A stretch of DNA of 64,000 nt from positions 62,001 to 126,000 of the forward strand of contig MU400607.1 in assembly GCA_022578965.1 (NCBI GenBank), in the 5' to 3' direction. The stretch is from Xylaria sp. FL1777. Its lineage: Eukaryota; Ascomycota; Sordariomycetes; Xylariales; Xylariaceae. The notes under the pieces are model-generated. The model had not been told where the DNA came from, searched no databases, and saw only the letters and a program-made list of their open reading frames with translations. Shown here piece by piece: positions 22,824-32,382 of this stretch; position 1 is the stretch's first letter; the number at the start of each line of letters is the position of its first letter. Made by a program: the position numbers and the translations under genes.

Positions 22824-24770
22824 TTAGATCAGCGTATAAATCTTCGCCCGATTACGATTGCTTTGGTGTATCTCTAGAGCCTTGCCATACATGAACTCAT
22901 CCACATATGCATCGCTAACAAACCTGTATGTATCGTTTCCTCCTTCTGGGCGCAAGACAATGGGAGTACTACAACCGAATGGCACACATACTACATCTCC
23001 GGATTCGATGAACCCTGATGCCACTCCGATAAAACCATCTCTTGTTGTGAAAAAGCAGCGACCCATCATGGCGGAGGCGCAGCTGTCCATGATGATGCCT
23101 CTTCGCCTGTCTGACGCTATGCCAAGATCCAGGTTGATGTGTTGCTGAAGTTCATCATCAAGTGGTATTTGGGGGAGGCGGTCGCGAAACAGGCAGGCGA
23201 ATACGTGGTAGCAGACCTGCATCCACCCGCTTGGGGTGTCCCACTCGGAGGCCTGACCGAGCTGCAAAGTGCGACAGAACGCTTGGTCTCTTGACTCTCG
23301 CGTCTTGTAATGTTTGTCGGGCGTGACGGGCATTGCAAGAGCTTTGGCGCGCCAGTGTAAAAACGCCAGCATCAAATCGTCCAGGCCACAAAACGTCCCA
23401 ACGGCCACACCTCTGGAATTGATCTCATCGAGTTCTATGCCCGTGATTTCCAACTTTGTGCGCTGCGGGCGATCAACAAATCTGAAGGCGGCGCTGGTCT
23501 CTCGTGCTGCAGAAAAGCCATAGGTCAATCCCAACGCCGCGACTTGAGTTGGGTACGACCAATCAGGTACCCAGCTCGGTAATTTTATGTTGCTGATATG
23601 AATAGGGAAATATATACTTTCACATATTACATCGATTCGCCGCGTTGTAGTAAGCAGAAAAGAGACAACGTTGGTGTATACCTCTTTTATAGATGCGTTA
23701 TAATCTAGGGGAAAGCTGCGACGTATGGGCTCAGGCAAGATACCCAGTACAGCAAAGACTTTATCGCGAGGATCGGCCGCGAGCTTTTTCCTACTAATAT
23801 GCAGCACTTCGAGGAGAGATTCGGGCCCTACGTTTCTCACACGCCGCAGAAAGCTAAGACTTGCCGGCCCTTCTGAGCTCAAGATATGGGCGTAAGAAGA
23901 ACTCTGACGGGATCCCGGGACAAGACCGCCCGGGAATTGGAGCTTCAGGGCCCTTTCATGCTGGTGGAAGATCCGGCAGCCTTTTTGAAAGACCGGCCAA
24001 GGAAGTTGGGATTGGCCGCAGTATACTTCGACCCGTTTGGCGTTTAAAACCTCCTGTACTACCCACAGTCTGCTCCAGTAATCTCTCTCAAAAAGGGTGA
24101 CCAGTGCTGTGAAATGGGGTTGCCACTTCTTCGATTCTATAATATTCTCGATCAAGGTGGCCCCCCCGGAATCTGCTACGGTGGTAATTGTTTTCAGGAG
24201 ATCAAGAGCTTGTTCGCTATCATCTGACTCAGTTCCAAGCCATATCGCGACCTCTCGGGCACCGCTGTAAATCTTCGGCATCAGCTTGACCTGCTGCGAC
24301 TGTTCCGTTCTGTCTCTTTGATTTATGCATATGGCATCGGCCCATAGCACTGCGCTCCCAAGCCTCTTGTGAAGAGTCTTGAGGGCATTGTACAGACTTA
24401 ATGTGATCTTGAATGCACAGCCATTCAGTCGGATCCAGACGGTATCATCTAGGTCACCCCAGGCATATGATATACCCACGTAACTTGGAGGGCCATTCAG
24501 AGGCGCATGAAACAGTTCGCATTCAACGCTCGATGAAGTTGACGAGCCTAGTCGGATCAAGCGGAATTCTTCATGCTGGAGTTCGTTGTAGTGGAACTCC
24601 TCCTGAGGGTTGAGCCTTGGTAAAGTACGGGTATTAGGACCCAATCTCACGCTTAATTGGTCGTCATGCAATCGCATGGGCGATGGATCTCTTGACACGC
24701 GCTTGGATTCGGCTCTTATGACTGGAGTGTCTGGTCCAAGCCTCGTCGAGTATACTGGGTTGGCTGACAT
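22824..24770 (-). CDS. HET-domain protein (heterokaryon incompatibility family)
   Basis: One exon, 648 residues. The HET domain covers about residues 97-250. Its motifs are 'YVGISYAWGD' (97-106), 'VLWADAICINQRDRTEQSQQ' (141-160) and 'IYSGAREVAIWLG' (167-179). The C-terminal half contains 'DPRDKVFAVLGIL', typical of fungal HET proteins, and a tail with 'GDVVCVPFGCSTPIVLRPEG', also a family hallmark. HET domains have a TIR-like fold and trigger cell death on non-self fusion in characterised cases. The N-terminal 60 residues carry two similar short motifs, TRLGPDTPVIR (9-19) and VRLGPNTRTLPR (41-52), an arrangement worth noting. The frame is uninterrupted. It is tail-to-tail with the lectin-kinase, 130 bp apart. 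Partner and allele type cannot be judged from sequence. Confidence 0.93.
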   Translation of the reverse strand: MSANPVYSTRLGPDTPVIRAESKRVSRDPSPMRLHDDQLSVRLGPNTRTLPRLNPQEEFHYNELQHEEFRLIRLGSSTSSSVECELFHAPLNGPPSYVGISYAWGDLDDTVWIRLNGCAFKITLSLYNALKTLHKRLGSAVLWADAICINQRDRTEQSQQVKLMPKIYSGAREVAIWLGTESDDSEQALDLLKTITTVADSGGATLIENIIESKKWQPHFTALVTLFERDYWSRLWVVQEVLNAKRVEVYCGQSQLPWPVFQKGCRIFHQHERALKLQFPGGLVPGSRQSSSYAHILSSEGPASLSFLRRVRNVGPESLLEVLHISRKKLAADPRDKVFAVLGILPEPIRRSFPLDYNASIKEVYTNVVSFLLTTTRRIDVICESIYFPIHISNIKLPSWVPDWSYPTQVAALGLTYGFSAARETSAAFRFVDRPQRTKLEITGIELDEINSRGVAVGTFCGLDDLMLAFLHWRAKALAMPVTPDKHYKTRESRDQAFCRTLQLGQASEWDTPSGWMQVCYHVFACLFRDRLPQIPLDDELQQHINLDLGIASDRRRGIIMDSCASAMMGRCFFTTRDGFIGVASGFIESGDVVCVPFGCSTPIVLRPEGGNDTYRFVSDAYVDEFMYGKALEIHQSNRNRAKIYTLI

Positions 24771-24961
24771 GGTTGGCTGAGTTCAGCGCCGACAAGTTTC
24801 AAACCTCTCGTAAGAAAGGGGAGCTTCTAAAGTCTCACTGATCGTTTATGTGGGTGAAGGGCGTCTTAATAGGATAAAAGATAGGGCTTCAAAAGGGTTG
24901 ATTAATTGCATTTATGTGTCACAGCAACAGCTGTAACAGTCTTTCTATATATACTGAAGTG

Positions 24962-25536
24962 GAGTAGAGCGGCTGAGTGGGCTAATTAGCCCCTTGTTGT
25001 AAGTAAGTCTACCTAGGTAGGCTTGGTCACGCCACGCAGTAAAGATGGAGGCATAGTTTGCGAAGCGCCGGCTTCGCAGAAAAGAATAACAACATGGAGG
25101 ATAGCTACGGTCGTTTTATGTACTTCAATTGATTGCGTTTCTCTTGATCGCCTTACTCCCCATGTCATAATTAATTTTGATGCTTGGATGCGTAGGCTAT
25201 GGCTTATCTCCTTGTATCTGGAGTACGGATGGGTTCAATATGGTTTCATTGCTCCATTTCAGTACATGTCCCGCGTGATAATATTCTACTCTAGTCGCCT
25301 TTAGCGTGGTTCAGCTGCCTATTCTACGGTCACTCGGCGGACTAGTATAAGCCACCTGTATAAGCATCACATGTTAAGTAAAGCCGCCGCGGCCAGTCAT
25401 ACTTTGGAAGTTCTTTCAGCTGAGCTGCATGTTAAGAAGACATTCTGCTCTAGACTTATACTCCCTATTCCGGCCATATAACTAAGCCGGACCCATCCAC
25501 TTAGGGGCTAATTAGGCCCATTCACCTACTCTACTC
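24962..25536. mobile_element. MITE-like element with ~38-bp terminal inverted repeats
   Basis: The left end, starting GAGTAGAGCGGCTGAGTGGG at 24962, is matched by the inverse complement of 25498-25536, which starts GAGTAGAGTAGGTGAATGGG. Both then run into a TAATTAGCCCCT core. About 31 of 39 positions agree. The inside has no transposase frame. It contains an 8-bp stem-loop (TGCGAAGC-gccg-GCTTCGCA, 25059-25078) and an exact TACCTAGGTA at 25010-25019. No convincing target-site duplication was found, so the superfamily is unknown. It sits between the HET gene promoter and the 3' end of the DUF3433 gene. Confidence 0.55.
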
Positions 25537-25627
25537 TGGGTTGGCTTATTTTCATGGAGCTAGGATATGTCATAGTGGTATGTCGACATTACTCCCGAAG
25601 CGATATGAATATCAACGTGTAAAACAT

Positions 25628-28600
25628 TTACCAAGAGTCAAACCATTTTCTCCTAGAAGTAGCAGGACTCCTTTCCACTGCCGACGAGACGGATTTATCG
25701 ACATCCTCCACATCAATACCAAACCTTCTTCCTGATGATGGTAGGACTTGAGAAACGGAATCGCTTTCATGATATCTATTTTCACCTGCGCTTTGGCCTT
25801 CCCACCATCCCAGACGGAACCTTTTCCCCTTCACCACCACAAGTGGCTTTCTCTTAATCACCATTTGCTGCCCTTGACCTGATGCCCCGATGAGACGTGA
25901 TCCCTCAAAGAAGGCCATGCTACTCGCGAGGGGATACGGATTCCTGGGAAGCACCCGCAAATCTACGCACCACCAAGCAAGTCCCCCGAGCACCACCATA
26001 GTGCTCAGGAATGCCTGGAGTACTATCTTGGACATCTTGCTAAGCTTGAGTCGCGAGACAGCCACTGTCATCGTCCCCTTAGCAACTCCATCATTAGGAA
26101 TAGATCGAGCGGTGTTTCCACTGCCTATACTGGAGCGCCAGTCCAGGTCAATGACCCGCACCATGAATCTCTGGTAAAGATTGTTCATTGCAGATATTAT
26201 TGTATCGGTATTTTTCCTTCCGAGGAGTTTCTCGCGACTAGTGCCGCCGGGTCCATTAACTAGAAGTTGGAAAAATATACCAAAATCCGGGTCATCAGTT
26301 GATCCCGTCAACTCGAGAGACGCAAAAGCATTCCCAACTTTTGCTGAGAGGGAGGAGCCACCGGATTGGGGGTCGATGATATTTCTAGGTGGTGGCGAAT
26401 TTAGGCGTACGTCGGTAGTGAGATTGGGCGTAAATAATGAGGAAAAGTCACCAGGGTAGGTGACATTCGCTTCAACTGATTGGAGATGTTGAGTGCAAGA
26501 GAGGGCGGTGAGATTAAAGATGTGTTGTCTAGTTTGCGGGTCTAAGCTCTCATACGTGCCGAACATGGCACTAAGAGAAGGGCAACCTTCTAGGGGGGCT
26601 TTACTAGAACGCAAGATAACCGATAGATCGTATAGTTGACCGATCCACCCACTACTTGTATAGTTAGATACATCATACCAGATGCTAGTAGTTGTTGATT
26701 GGTTAGCCGGTGCATATACATCAAAACAGCCGGCTGGGAGTATAGTCGTCGCCGTGAATCTTCTTGCTCCGGGCGGACCAACAACCGGCTCTTCACTGAC
26801 GGTAATAGCCGATAGGGGTAAGACGGAGCATTCTAGAAATGGCCGAACAGCAGGCACAGCAATGTTGTACTGCGGAGTACCGCCATTGAGGGTTTCTCTG
26901 AGTTGTGAAGTGATCGATAGTTGAAGGTTACCTATCCTCGGTAGCACCACATTGTCCCAAACAAGTGTCGATTCGTCAGGTAAACCATGATCAAGGTCAC
27001 TAAAGAGGTTTATCGCATCCTCACTGATATACTGATCGAATGTGGAATCAACACTATCCCCTGTGAAATTAAAATTCCAGCCTGATTGGACCTCAGCGGT
27101 GATATCTCGCGAGATCTCAATAACTGTATTAAACCATAAACCAGAAATTGCAATTGTTAGCAAGCTACCAACTGTCGATGCTACCAGTGATAAAGCGGCC
27201 CCGAAATGCATATGGTATACTGCTTTATATAATGCCACTGGAGGAAGATCGCCGACAATGCTGAAGAACATGGTACGTTCTGGTGTGGCATCCCCGGCGG
27301 CTAAAGCACTGAATGGTGTCATGGTGGCGATGGTAAAGTCTAACGAGTTGAAGAGGGTGGAGATTATGAGTACGGTGGCAGTAGAACTATACCGAATAGC
27401 ATAAGCAGCTATACTGGAGTCCGATGTAATAGTCACAAAATGCTCGTTGTTTTCGGATAAATACCAGAGGACCTCAAGAACTGCAATTGCAGTCGTGGGT
27501 AGTATTATAGTCAACGCTATTGCGTGGGTATAACCAGAATACGGCATCCAAGGCCTTTTATTTTTCAGTTTGGAATCCGGTGGTTGTTGTGTGTTCTTCC
27601 GTCTCATTGCTTTCCACTTTCTCGAAAGCCAGTTAGGCGGCTTCGGTAATATTGTTTGACGCGTTACTGCGACTGCTTCAACGCGAGGCATCCCAGAGCG
27701 ATCCCGAGCTGTTACGAAATCATAGTTACTTAGGATTTTGCGTATCTCGCTTAGACGCATCGCGCTAGATTCTGCAAGCAGCTTAACCATACCCGGACTT
27801 CTGGATATAGTGAAAGCGATAGTAGCAAGTGTTGCTGGAGATTGTGGTGCCACTCTCTGCTTGACGTAGGCGGCAACGACCACCGAGAGGCAGGATGTAA
27901 TGGCTAATATTCCCACCATAGTCCATAAAGCAGCCTCTCTAGTATAAAGTTTTTGTTCCATGTAGTGGACAAAGCCCGAAGTTGTAGTATTATCTGGTAA
28001 CAAGAAATATCGGCGCATAAGTTGGTGGCTTAAACCAGCCAAAGTTTCTTCAGTTCTATTCCGAAGTAATGATACATCGAGCAATGGACCGAATGTATTC
28101 GGATCGATTGTTCTTGAACCTGCTAATAACCCGAGAAGATCCAGACCACTGTTATACATCAGAGTGATAGAGAAAGAGTCAGTAGTTGTGTTTTCATTAG
28201 ATGCGCTAATGAACACGCCGGCTAGAACTTCTGGGTTGGTGAGGTTGTTAATCTTGCCCTGTACTCCGTCTGTGATTTGCAAAGAGTCGATCTTGTTGGT
28301 ATCAAATGCTGGCCCCTGCGCAAAGCCCTGGTTTATCGAGTATTCTAGACTGCAAGAAACAGCAGCGATGCGACTAACGTTGACACCATACATAGCTGGC
28401 CAGGTATCTGGGTCTGAAGCAAGTGATACGTTGCTTTCAATCGCAATAATTGCTAATTGGTAATAGTTATTGGCAGCGTTGCGTATGTCATCGAGATCAA
28501 CAGGGGTATAACCTCGACCTGTACAATTAACCAAGCCCGACTCGAAATATTTAGAAATCGGACTACAAAAAGCAGCGTTCTTGGGGCTACATGCAGCCAC

Positions 28601-29404
28601 TTCAATTGTACCAATATCGCAAGAGGGTGTTCTCAAGGTCAAGTTGAATGATTTCGCGGGTCTATCTTGAGACCATTCAACAGTAGGAACCTCACAAGTG
28701 ATGTTGACTTGGAAGACATCAACCTGTGTAGAGGCTGTACCTGCGCCTCCAGGAAGTTCTGAGCTGATTGAATAATTCGTAAAGGCGGTGGAAAGCTCCA
28801 ATGGGGGGGCTTCATTTTGATACTGCTCCCGAAGATTCAAATAGTCCCAGACCGGATCGCTTGTAACGATGTAATGGTTTCCGGGCCTCGTAGAGTTCAG
28901 ATAATTTACCGCATCAAACTTCGTCAGTAGCTGTGCGTGTGTATCCTGAGATAAAGGACTGTATCCGAGTACAAATAGTGTAGTGGATACGACCATGACT
29001 AGTTTGAGAAGAGCAAAAATGAGGATGGTAATTGCCACCATGTGCCTATTCTTGAGGGCCACGATGAAGCTCGTGATTTGAAGAGGCCATATATAGTCGA
29101 GAAGGACGGTCCTTGCGGCATCTCGAGGACCATGGTGTAGCTCGTGCCATGGTTGGTTTACCATGGTGCAATAATTGACTTGTCTCCATAAGCTCACTAC
29201 CACGGTGAATATCGCAGTCGGTCCATATGTCCAAGCATAGTGGTTTGTAGTTAGGGTCAGTGGTATACCATCATAACGCTTTACAAGATACCACATAATG
29301 ACAAGTCCCGCCGAAAGGAGTATAAAAAGCGCTGTGAATGTAAATAGTACTGGTTTTCGAAGCCATGGTGGGTGCCAGTATATTGATGTTGCCTGGTCAG
29401 TCAT
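25628..29404 (-). CDS. Large membrane protein with two DUF3433-like halves
   Basis: A single uninterrupted exon of 1,258 residues starts at 29404. Two tandem halves share the same plan. Each has a cluster of membrane helices (first half: 'PVLFTFTALFILLSAGL', 'VAITILIFALLKLVMVV'; second half: 'AIALTIILPTTAIAVLEVL'), then a long Asn/Ser/Thr-rich presumably extracellular region with many N-x-S/T sites. A further helix closes each half (near 'MVGILAITSCLSVVVAAYV' and 'FLSTMVVLGGLAWWCVDL'). A basic cytosolic loop rich in K and R joins the halves. This is the layout of fungal DUF3433 proteins, whose function is not established. A cell-surface role is inferred from topology. Its promoter side, toward the Zn2Cys6 gene, contains the tandem MITE pair. 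Confidence 0.85.
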   Translation of the reverse strand: MTDQATSIYWHPPWLRKPVLFTFTALFILLSAGLVIMWYLVKRYDGIPLTLTTNHYAWTYGPTAIFTVVVSLWRQVNYCTMVNQPWHELHHGPRDAARTVLLDYIWPLQITSFIVALKNRHMVAITILIFALLKLVMVVSTTLFVLGYSPLSQDTHAQLLTKFDAVNYLNSTRPGNHYIVTSDPVWDYLNLREQYQNEAPPLELSTAFTNYSISSELPGGAGTASTQVDVFQVNITCEVPTVEWSQDRPAKSFNLTLRTPSCDIGTIEVAACSPKNAAFCSPISKYFESGLVNCTGRGYTPVDLDDIRNAANNYYQLAIIAIESNVSLASDPDTWPAMYGVNVSRIAAVSCSLEYSINQGFAQGPAFDTNKIDSLQITDGVQGKINNLTNPEVLAGVFISASNENTTTDSFSITLMYNSGLDLLGLLAGSRTIDPNTFGPLLDVSLLRNRTEETLAGLSHQLMRRYFLLPDNTTTSGFVHYMEQKLYTREAALWTMVGILAITSCLSVVVAAYVKQRVAPQSPATLATIAFTISRSPGMVKLLAESSAMRLSEIRKILSNYDFVTARDRSGMPRVEAVAVTRQTILPKPPNWLSRKWKAMRRKNTQQPPDSKLKNKRPWMPYSGYTHAIALTIILPTTAIAVLEVLWYLSENNEHFVTITSDSSIAAYAIRYSSTATVLIISTLFNSLDFTIATMTPFSALAAGDATPERTMFFSIVGDLPPVALYKAVYHMHFGAALSLVASTVGSLLTIAISGLWFNTVIEISRDITAEVQSGWNFNFTGDSVDSTFDQYISEDAINLFSDLDHGLPDESTLVWDNVVLPRIGNLQLSITSQLRETLNGGTPQYNIAVPAVRPFLECSVLPLSAITVSEEPVVGPPGARRFTATTILPAGCFDVYAPANQSTTTSIWYDVSNYTSSGWIGQLYDLSVILRSSKAPLEGCPSLSAMFGTYESLDPQTRQHIFNLTALSCTQHLQSVEANVTYPGDFSSLFTPNLTTDVRLNSPPPRNIIDPQSGGSSLSAKVGNAFASLELTGSTDDPDFGIFFQLLVNGPGGTSREKLLGRKNTDTIISAMNNLYQRFMVRVIDLDWRSSIGSGNTARSIPNDGVAKGTMTVAVSRLKLSKMSKIVLQAFLSTMVVLGGLAWWCVDLRVLPRNPYPLASSMAFFEGSRLIGASGQGQQMVIKRKPLVVVKGKRFRLGWWEGQSAGENRYHESDSVSQVLPSSGRRFGIDVEDVDKSVSSAVERSPATSRRKWFDSW

Positions 29405-29932
29405 TGTGCAAGAAGCTTGGCCTTCTAAGCCAGGTAGAAAGGGACAATTGCTCGATCAAAGACTCTAGATAACTTAGTTGGATAGCTGATCCAATCAACA
29501 CTTGTCTTTAAACGTGAATACTAATAAAAAAATGGAAAGCAATAGAAATTCTTTCGGAAACATTGGCGGTAAGAATATTGAACTCTTGTTGTGAATTAGC
29601 ATTGCTGTTAATGCCCGAAGAGTCATAAACACCTCTATTGACTCTGACTGTCGAGTTATCTATATATTGAGTTTATTTTTATTCTTCTTCTTTAGTGGTA
29701 TGGTGTTACAACATTTAGGAGGATACAGGGGAGTGTTTTGTTAAATATAAGTCTAAGGGAAAGGCAGCAACAACACTGGCTGGGCTATTTTCAGCCCAGC
29801 ACCTTTTTCAGGTGATATTGGGGCCGCTAGGCATTGTGTCGTGTGTCAGCATCTCACTGTAGAATCAAAGGTAAATTGGGCGTATCATGGTTCTTGAGCT
29901 TAGAGTAAAATGCCTGTATAGACCTAATACCG
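29405..29932. other. Promoter side of the DUF3433 gene
   Basis: No coding region is seen. The stretch is moderately AT-rich and ends at the left boundary of the inverted-repeat element, where a possible target duplication AATACCG lies at 29926-29932. Confidence 0.5.
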
Positions 29933-30408
29933 ACGGTGGGCCATTACCACATAACACCGACAAACGAAAATGAAATTCAGAAAGCCCAAAAAGCAGCATT
30001 TATTACAATTATACCACAATTACACCACAATTACACCATAATTACAGCCTTTTATTTTATTCTAATTAGATAAAAGGGTAATTATAGCATTAGTAATTAT
30101 AATACTACTTTTTTTTTTTAATTAAATCTTGAACTTCTGATTGTTAGTAGTATGTAATAGTGGCTTACTTATCTGTGGGCTATTACTATATGCCACCAAC
30201 AAACCAAAAAGCTACAAGCTACTAAACATTCTAACAAAGCCAAAACTAAATAAATAAAAAAATAAACAGATTAATTCAATTAAATATAAATTCGTACAAT
30301 GAATTAATTTAATTAAATGTAAGTGTATATATAAAAAAAGCCATTAGTTTGGTCTTTTTCTGAATTTCATTTTTGATTGTCGGTGTTATGTGGTAATGGC
30401 CCTCCGCA
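29933..30408. mobile_element. Two related MITEs in tandem, AT-rich, with near-perfect outer inverted repeats
   Basis: The outer ends match over about 46 bp with two differences: GGGCCATTACCACATAACAC at 29938 and its inverse complement ending at 30402. A flanking AATACCG appears on both sides (29926-29932 and 30409-30415), a plausible 7-bp target duplication. Inside, a second left-type end (GGGCTATTACTATATGCCAC, 30177 on) follows directly after a right-type end (about 30138-30164, CTGATTGTTAGTAGTATG...). The unit therefore appears to be two ~227-bp copies, 29936-30164 and 30176-30402, whose inner ends carry several C-to-T or G-to-A differences. No transposase is encoded. Confidence 0.7.
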
Positions 30409-30794
30409 AATACCGCGTTGGGGGCGGTAGCGGTGGTAAGGCGCTTAAGTGCTCAACTTAAACTCCATACCTAATAATAAACCCCTGTTCCCCCTTGCCT
30501 ATGGCTTGGCCCGTGGCTATCTCTCAGTAAAAAGTCCTTATTTCTAGCCAATCAGAAGACATATTTAACCCCTTTCAGAGAAACTAACCCTTTGAGGAAG
30601 GCTATTTTTCCTTTTGTTTTTTGTCCCTGATTTTCTATTCTATCGTTCTAGTATACTTCGTTCTCCCCAACACTTGTATGCGATATCTGCTTCCCAGATC
30701 TGGCAACGCTCACGTCTAGATAGTACTTATTTTCCATCAATTCGCTCTCCCATTAAGATCTGACTTTTACAGTTCTCCATATGATCGAAACTGA
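30409..30794. promoter_or_regulatory. Upstream region of the Zn2Cys6 gene
   Basis: This is the short intergenic stretch between the MITE pair and the start at 30795. It is pyrimidine-rich at 30600-30680 (for example TTTTCCTTTTGTTTTTTGTC), a usual fungal core-promoter look. No specific operator was identified. Confidence 0.4.
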
Positions 30795-32165
30795 ATGGCC
30801 AAATCCAGCCAGAGTGTTAGGACTGCGTGCGACCGGTGCTACGAGCTCAAAGCACGATGTGAGCGTGCCTCTACTACGTCTTCGTGTGCTCGGTGCGAAA
30901 GACTTAGCTTGGTGTGTTCGACTGTCCGCCCAGTACGTCCAGCGGGTCGAAGGTTGCAGAATCGCACTCTCTCGGCTTTCGCAAAGCCATCAAAAGAATC
31001 CGAGATAGATGCCTGGTTGGGGAATGTCCCTGGCCTACTTCCAGAGGAGCGAGAACTCTTGATATTTCTCCTCGGCCGACCTGAAAACGTAGACTGCTAT
31101 GTCGTGTGCCCACGCTTTCAAGTCGCAGTTCAGAAATCCTTGGCGGCTCAACTACTATTAGCTTTGCCAATACTCAAGGATGCATATCTTGCGTGTGCCA
31201 CTGCTCTAAAGCAGCTTGACCCTAACATATCGATAGATACTGATAACAGCGTTCGACATGCGTCATCCGCTATGAAAACATTGCGTTCGCTCCCAATATC
31301 AAACTTACAAGACGCTGTAGTATGCCTGACCCTGGGAGCTGCGCTGGCATTATCCGTGTACTCAACTATTGGCGTGGGCGTAGCCGATATCTGTCATTAC
31401 TGCCTTACCGCAACAAACCCGTTTGTGGAGGAGGTGGTATTTAATAAGCACATAGATCCATGGCAAGGGGTTTTGGTGTTATTGGAGACTATGGATTGTC
31501 TGGTCTACCGCCGAAAACCAACGCTGAGACTTCAGCCCCGGAACTCAGAAGGCGTGGACCGCCACCTGGGTCTCTGTTTACCCTTATTACCATACTATTA
31601 CGACCTCTGTGTTATCAGTCACTTGATAGCCACCACGACCGACGCAAGCCTTTTGACCTACCTACCAAAACAGTTGGATGCGATCTGCACTTCTGTCGAA
31701 GCATGGATACCATCTCTTGCGAGTCACCTTGTCGATCAGTTCGAAGCGGCAGAAATTGTTGCTCTGCTTGCACAAGCCAAGGTGTACCGACTCGGCGCGC
31801 TCCTCGTGAGCCACCGTCTGCGACATGCCTTTGGTGAACATGACGAGCAAGCTGATATCTGGTCGAAAGAGATCATTATGGAACTTGAGATGGCACAAAG
31901 AGTTACAGAACGGCATATACGATATGTGACACTACCATTTATTGTTGCGGCGGTCGAAATTCGAGATCCTAGCGCACGAAACAAGGCGCTTCAAAGTACC
32001 GTCGACTACGTGGATAGCTTCTCCCCGGTCGTGCAAAAAGCAACTAGGTCGTTTTTGTGCAGGATTTGGCATGATCGAGACTTAAAAATCACATCTTGCT
32101 GGTTTGATTCAATACACAAACCATGTCCTGTACTTCAATCCCTAGATGTAGCTTCCGTTGCCTGA
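30795..32165 (+). CDS. Zn2Cys6 (Gal4-type) transcription factor
   Basis: A single exon gives 456 residues. The binuclear zinc cluster is near the start: Cys12, 15, 22, 31, 34 and 41 in the C-x2-C-x6-C-x8-C-x2-C-x6-C spacing ('TACDRCYELKARCER' ... 'CARCERLSLVC'). Basic residues follow (RPVRPAGRRLQNR). The rest is alpha-helical and resembles the small regulatory domain of fungal Zn2Cys6 proteins, including a conserved 'LGAALALSVYSTIGVGVADI' helix, but lacks the long middle-homology region of larger members. The start at 30795 is preferred to the overlapping frame from 30781 because it yields the intact cluster. It is convergent with the amidase gene 217 bp away. A regulatory link between the two is possible but not shown. 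Confidence 0.9.
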   Translation: MAKSSQSVRTACDRCYELKARCERASTTSSCARCERLSLVCSTVRPVRPAGRRLQNRTLSAFAKPSKESEIDAWLGNVPGLLPEERELLIFLLGRPENVDCYVVCPRFQVAVQKSLAAQLLLALPILKDAYLACATALKQLDPNISIDTDNSVRHASSAMKTLRSLPISNLQDAVVCLTLGAALALSVYSTIGVGVADICHYCLTATNPFVEEVVFNKHIDPWQGVLVLLETMDCLVYRRKPTLRLQPRNSEGVDRHLGLCLPLLPYYYDLCVISHLIATTTDASLLTYLPKQLDAICTSVEAWIPSLASHLVDQFEAAEIVALLAQAKVYRLGALLVSHRLRHAFGEHDEQADIWSKEIIMELEMAQRVTERHIRYVTLPFIVAAVEIRDPSARNKALQSTVDYVDSFSPVVQKATRSFLCRIWHDRDLKITSCWFDSIHKPCPVLQSLDVASVA

Positions 32166-32382
32166 CTTGGGCTCTTCCGCCTCGCAACAGCTCATATCTT
32201 GAACTCAATGAATCCTATGCCTCACAACATGCTCTTCAGCCTAATTATGCTACAGCAATAGCAGTCAACAGTCGTTCAATACAGAAAGCAATGGGAAACT
32301 CCTAATATTACGATTCGGGAATCTATCGTACATTTGTACGAAGTTCTATCGGTACGAAAATTCGTAATGTACAAGTTGAGCT

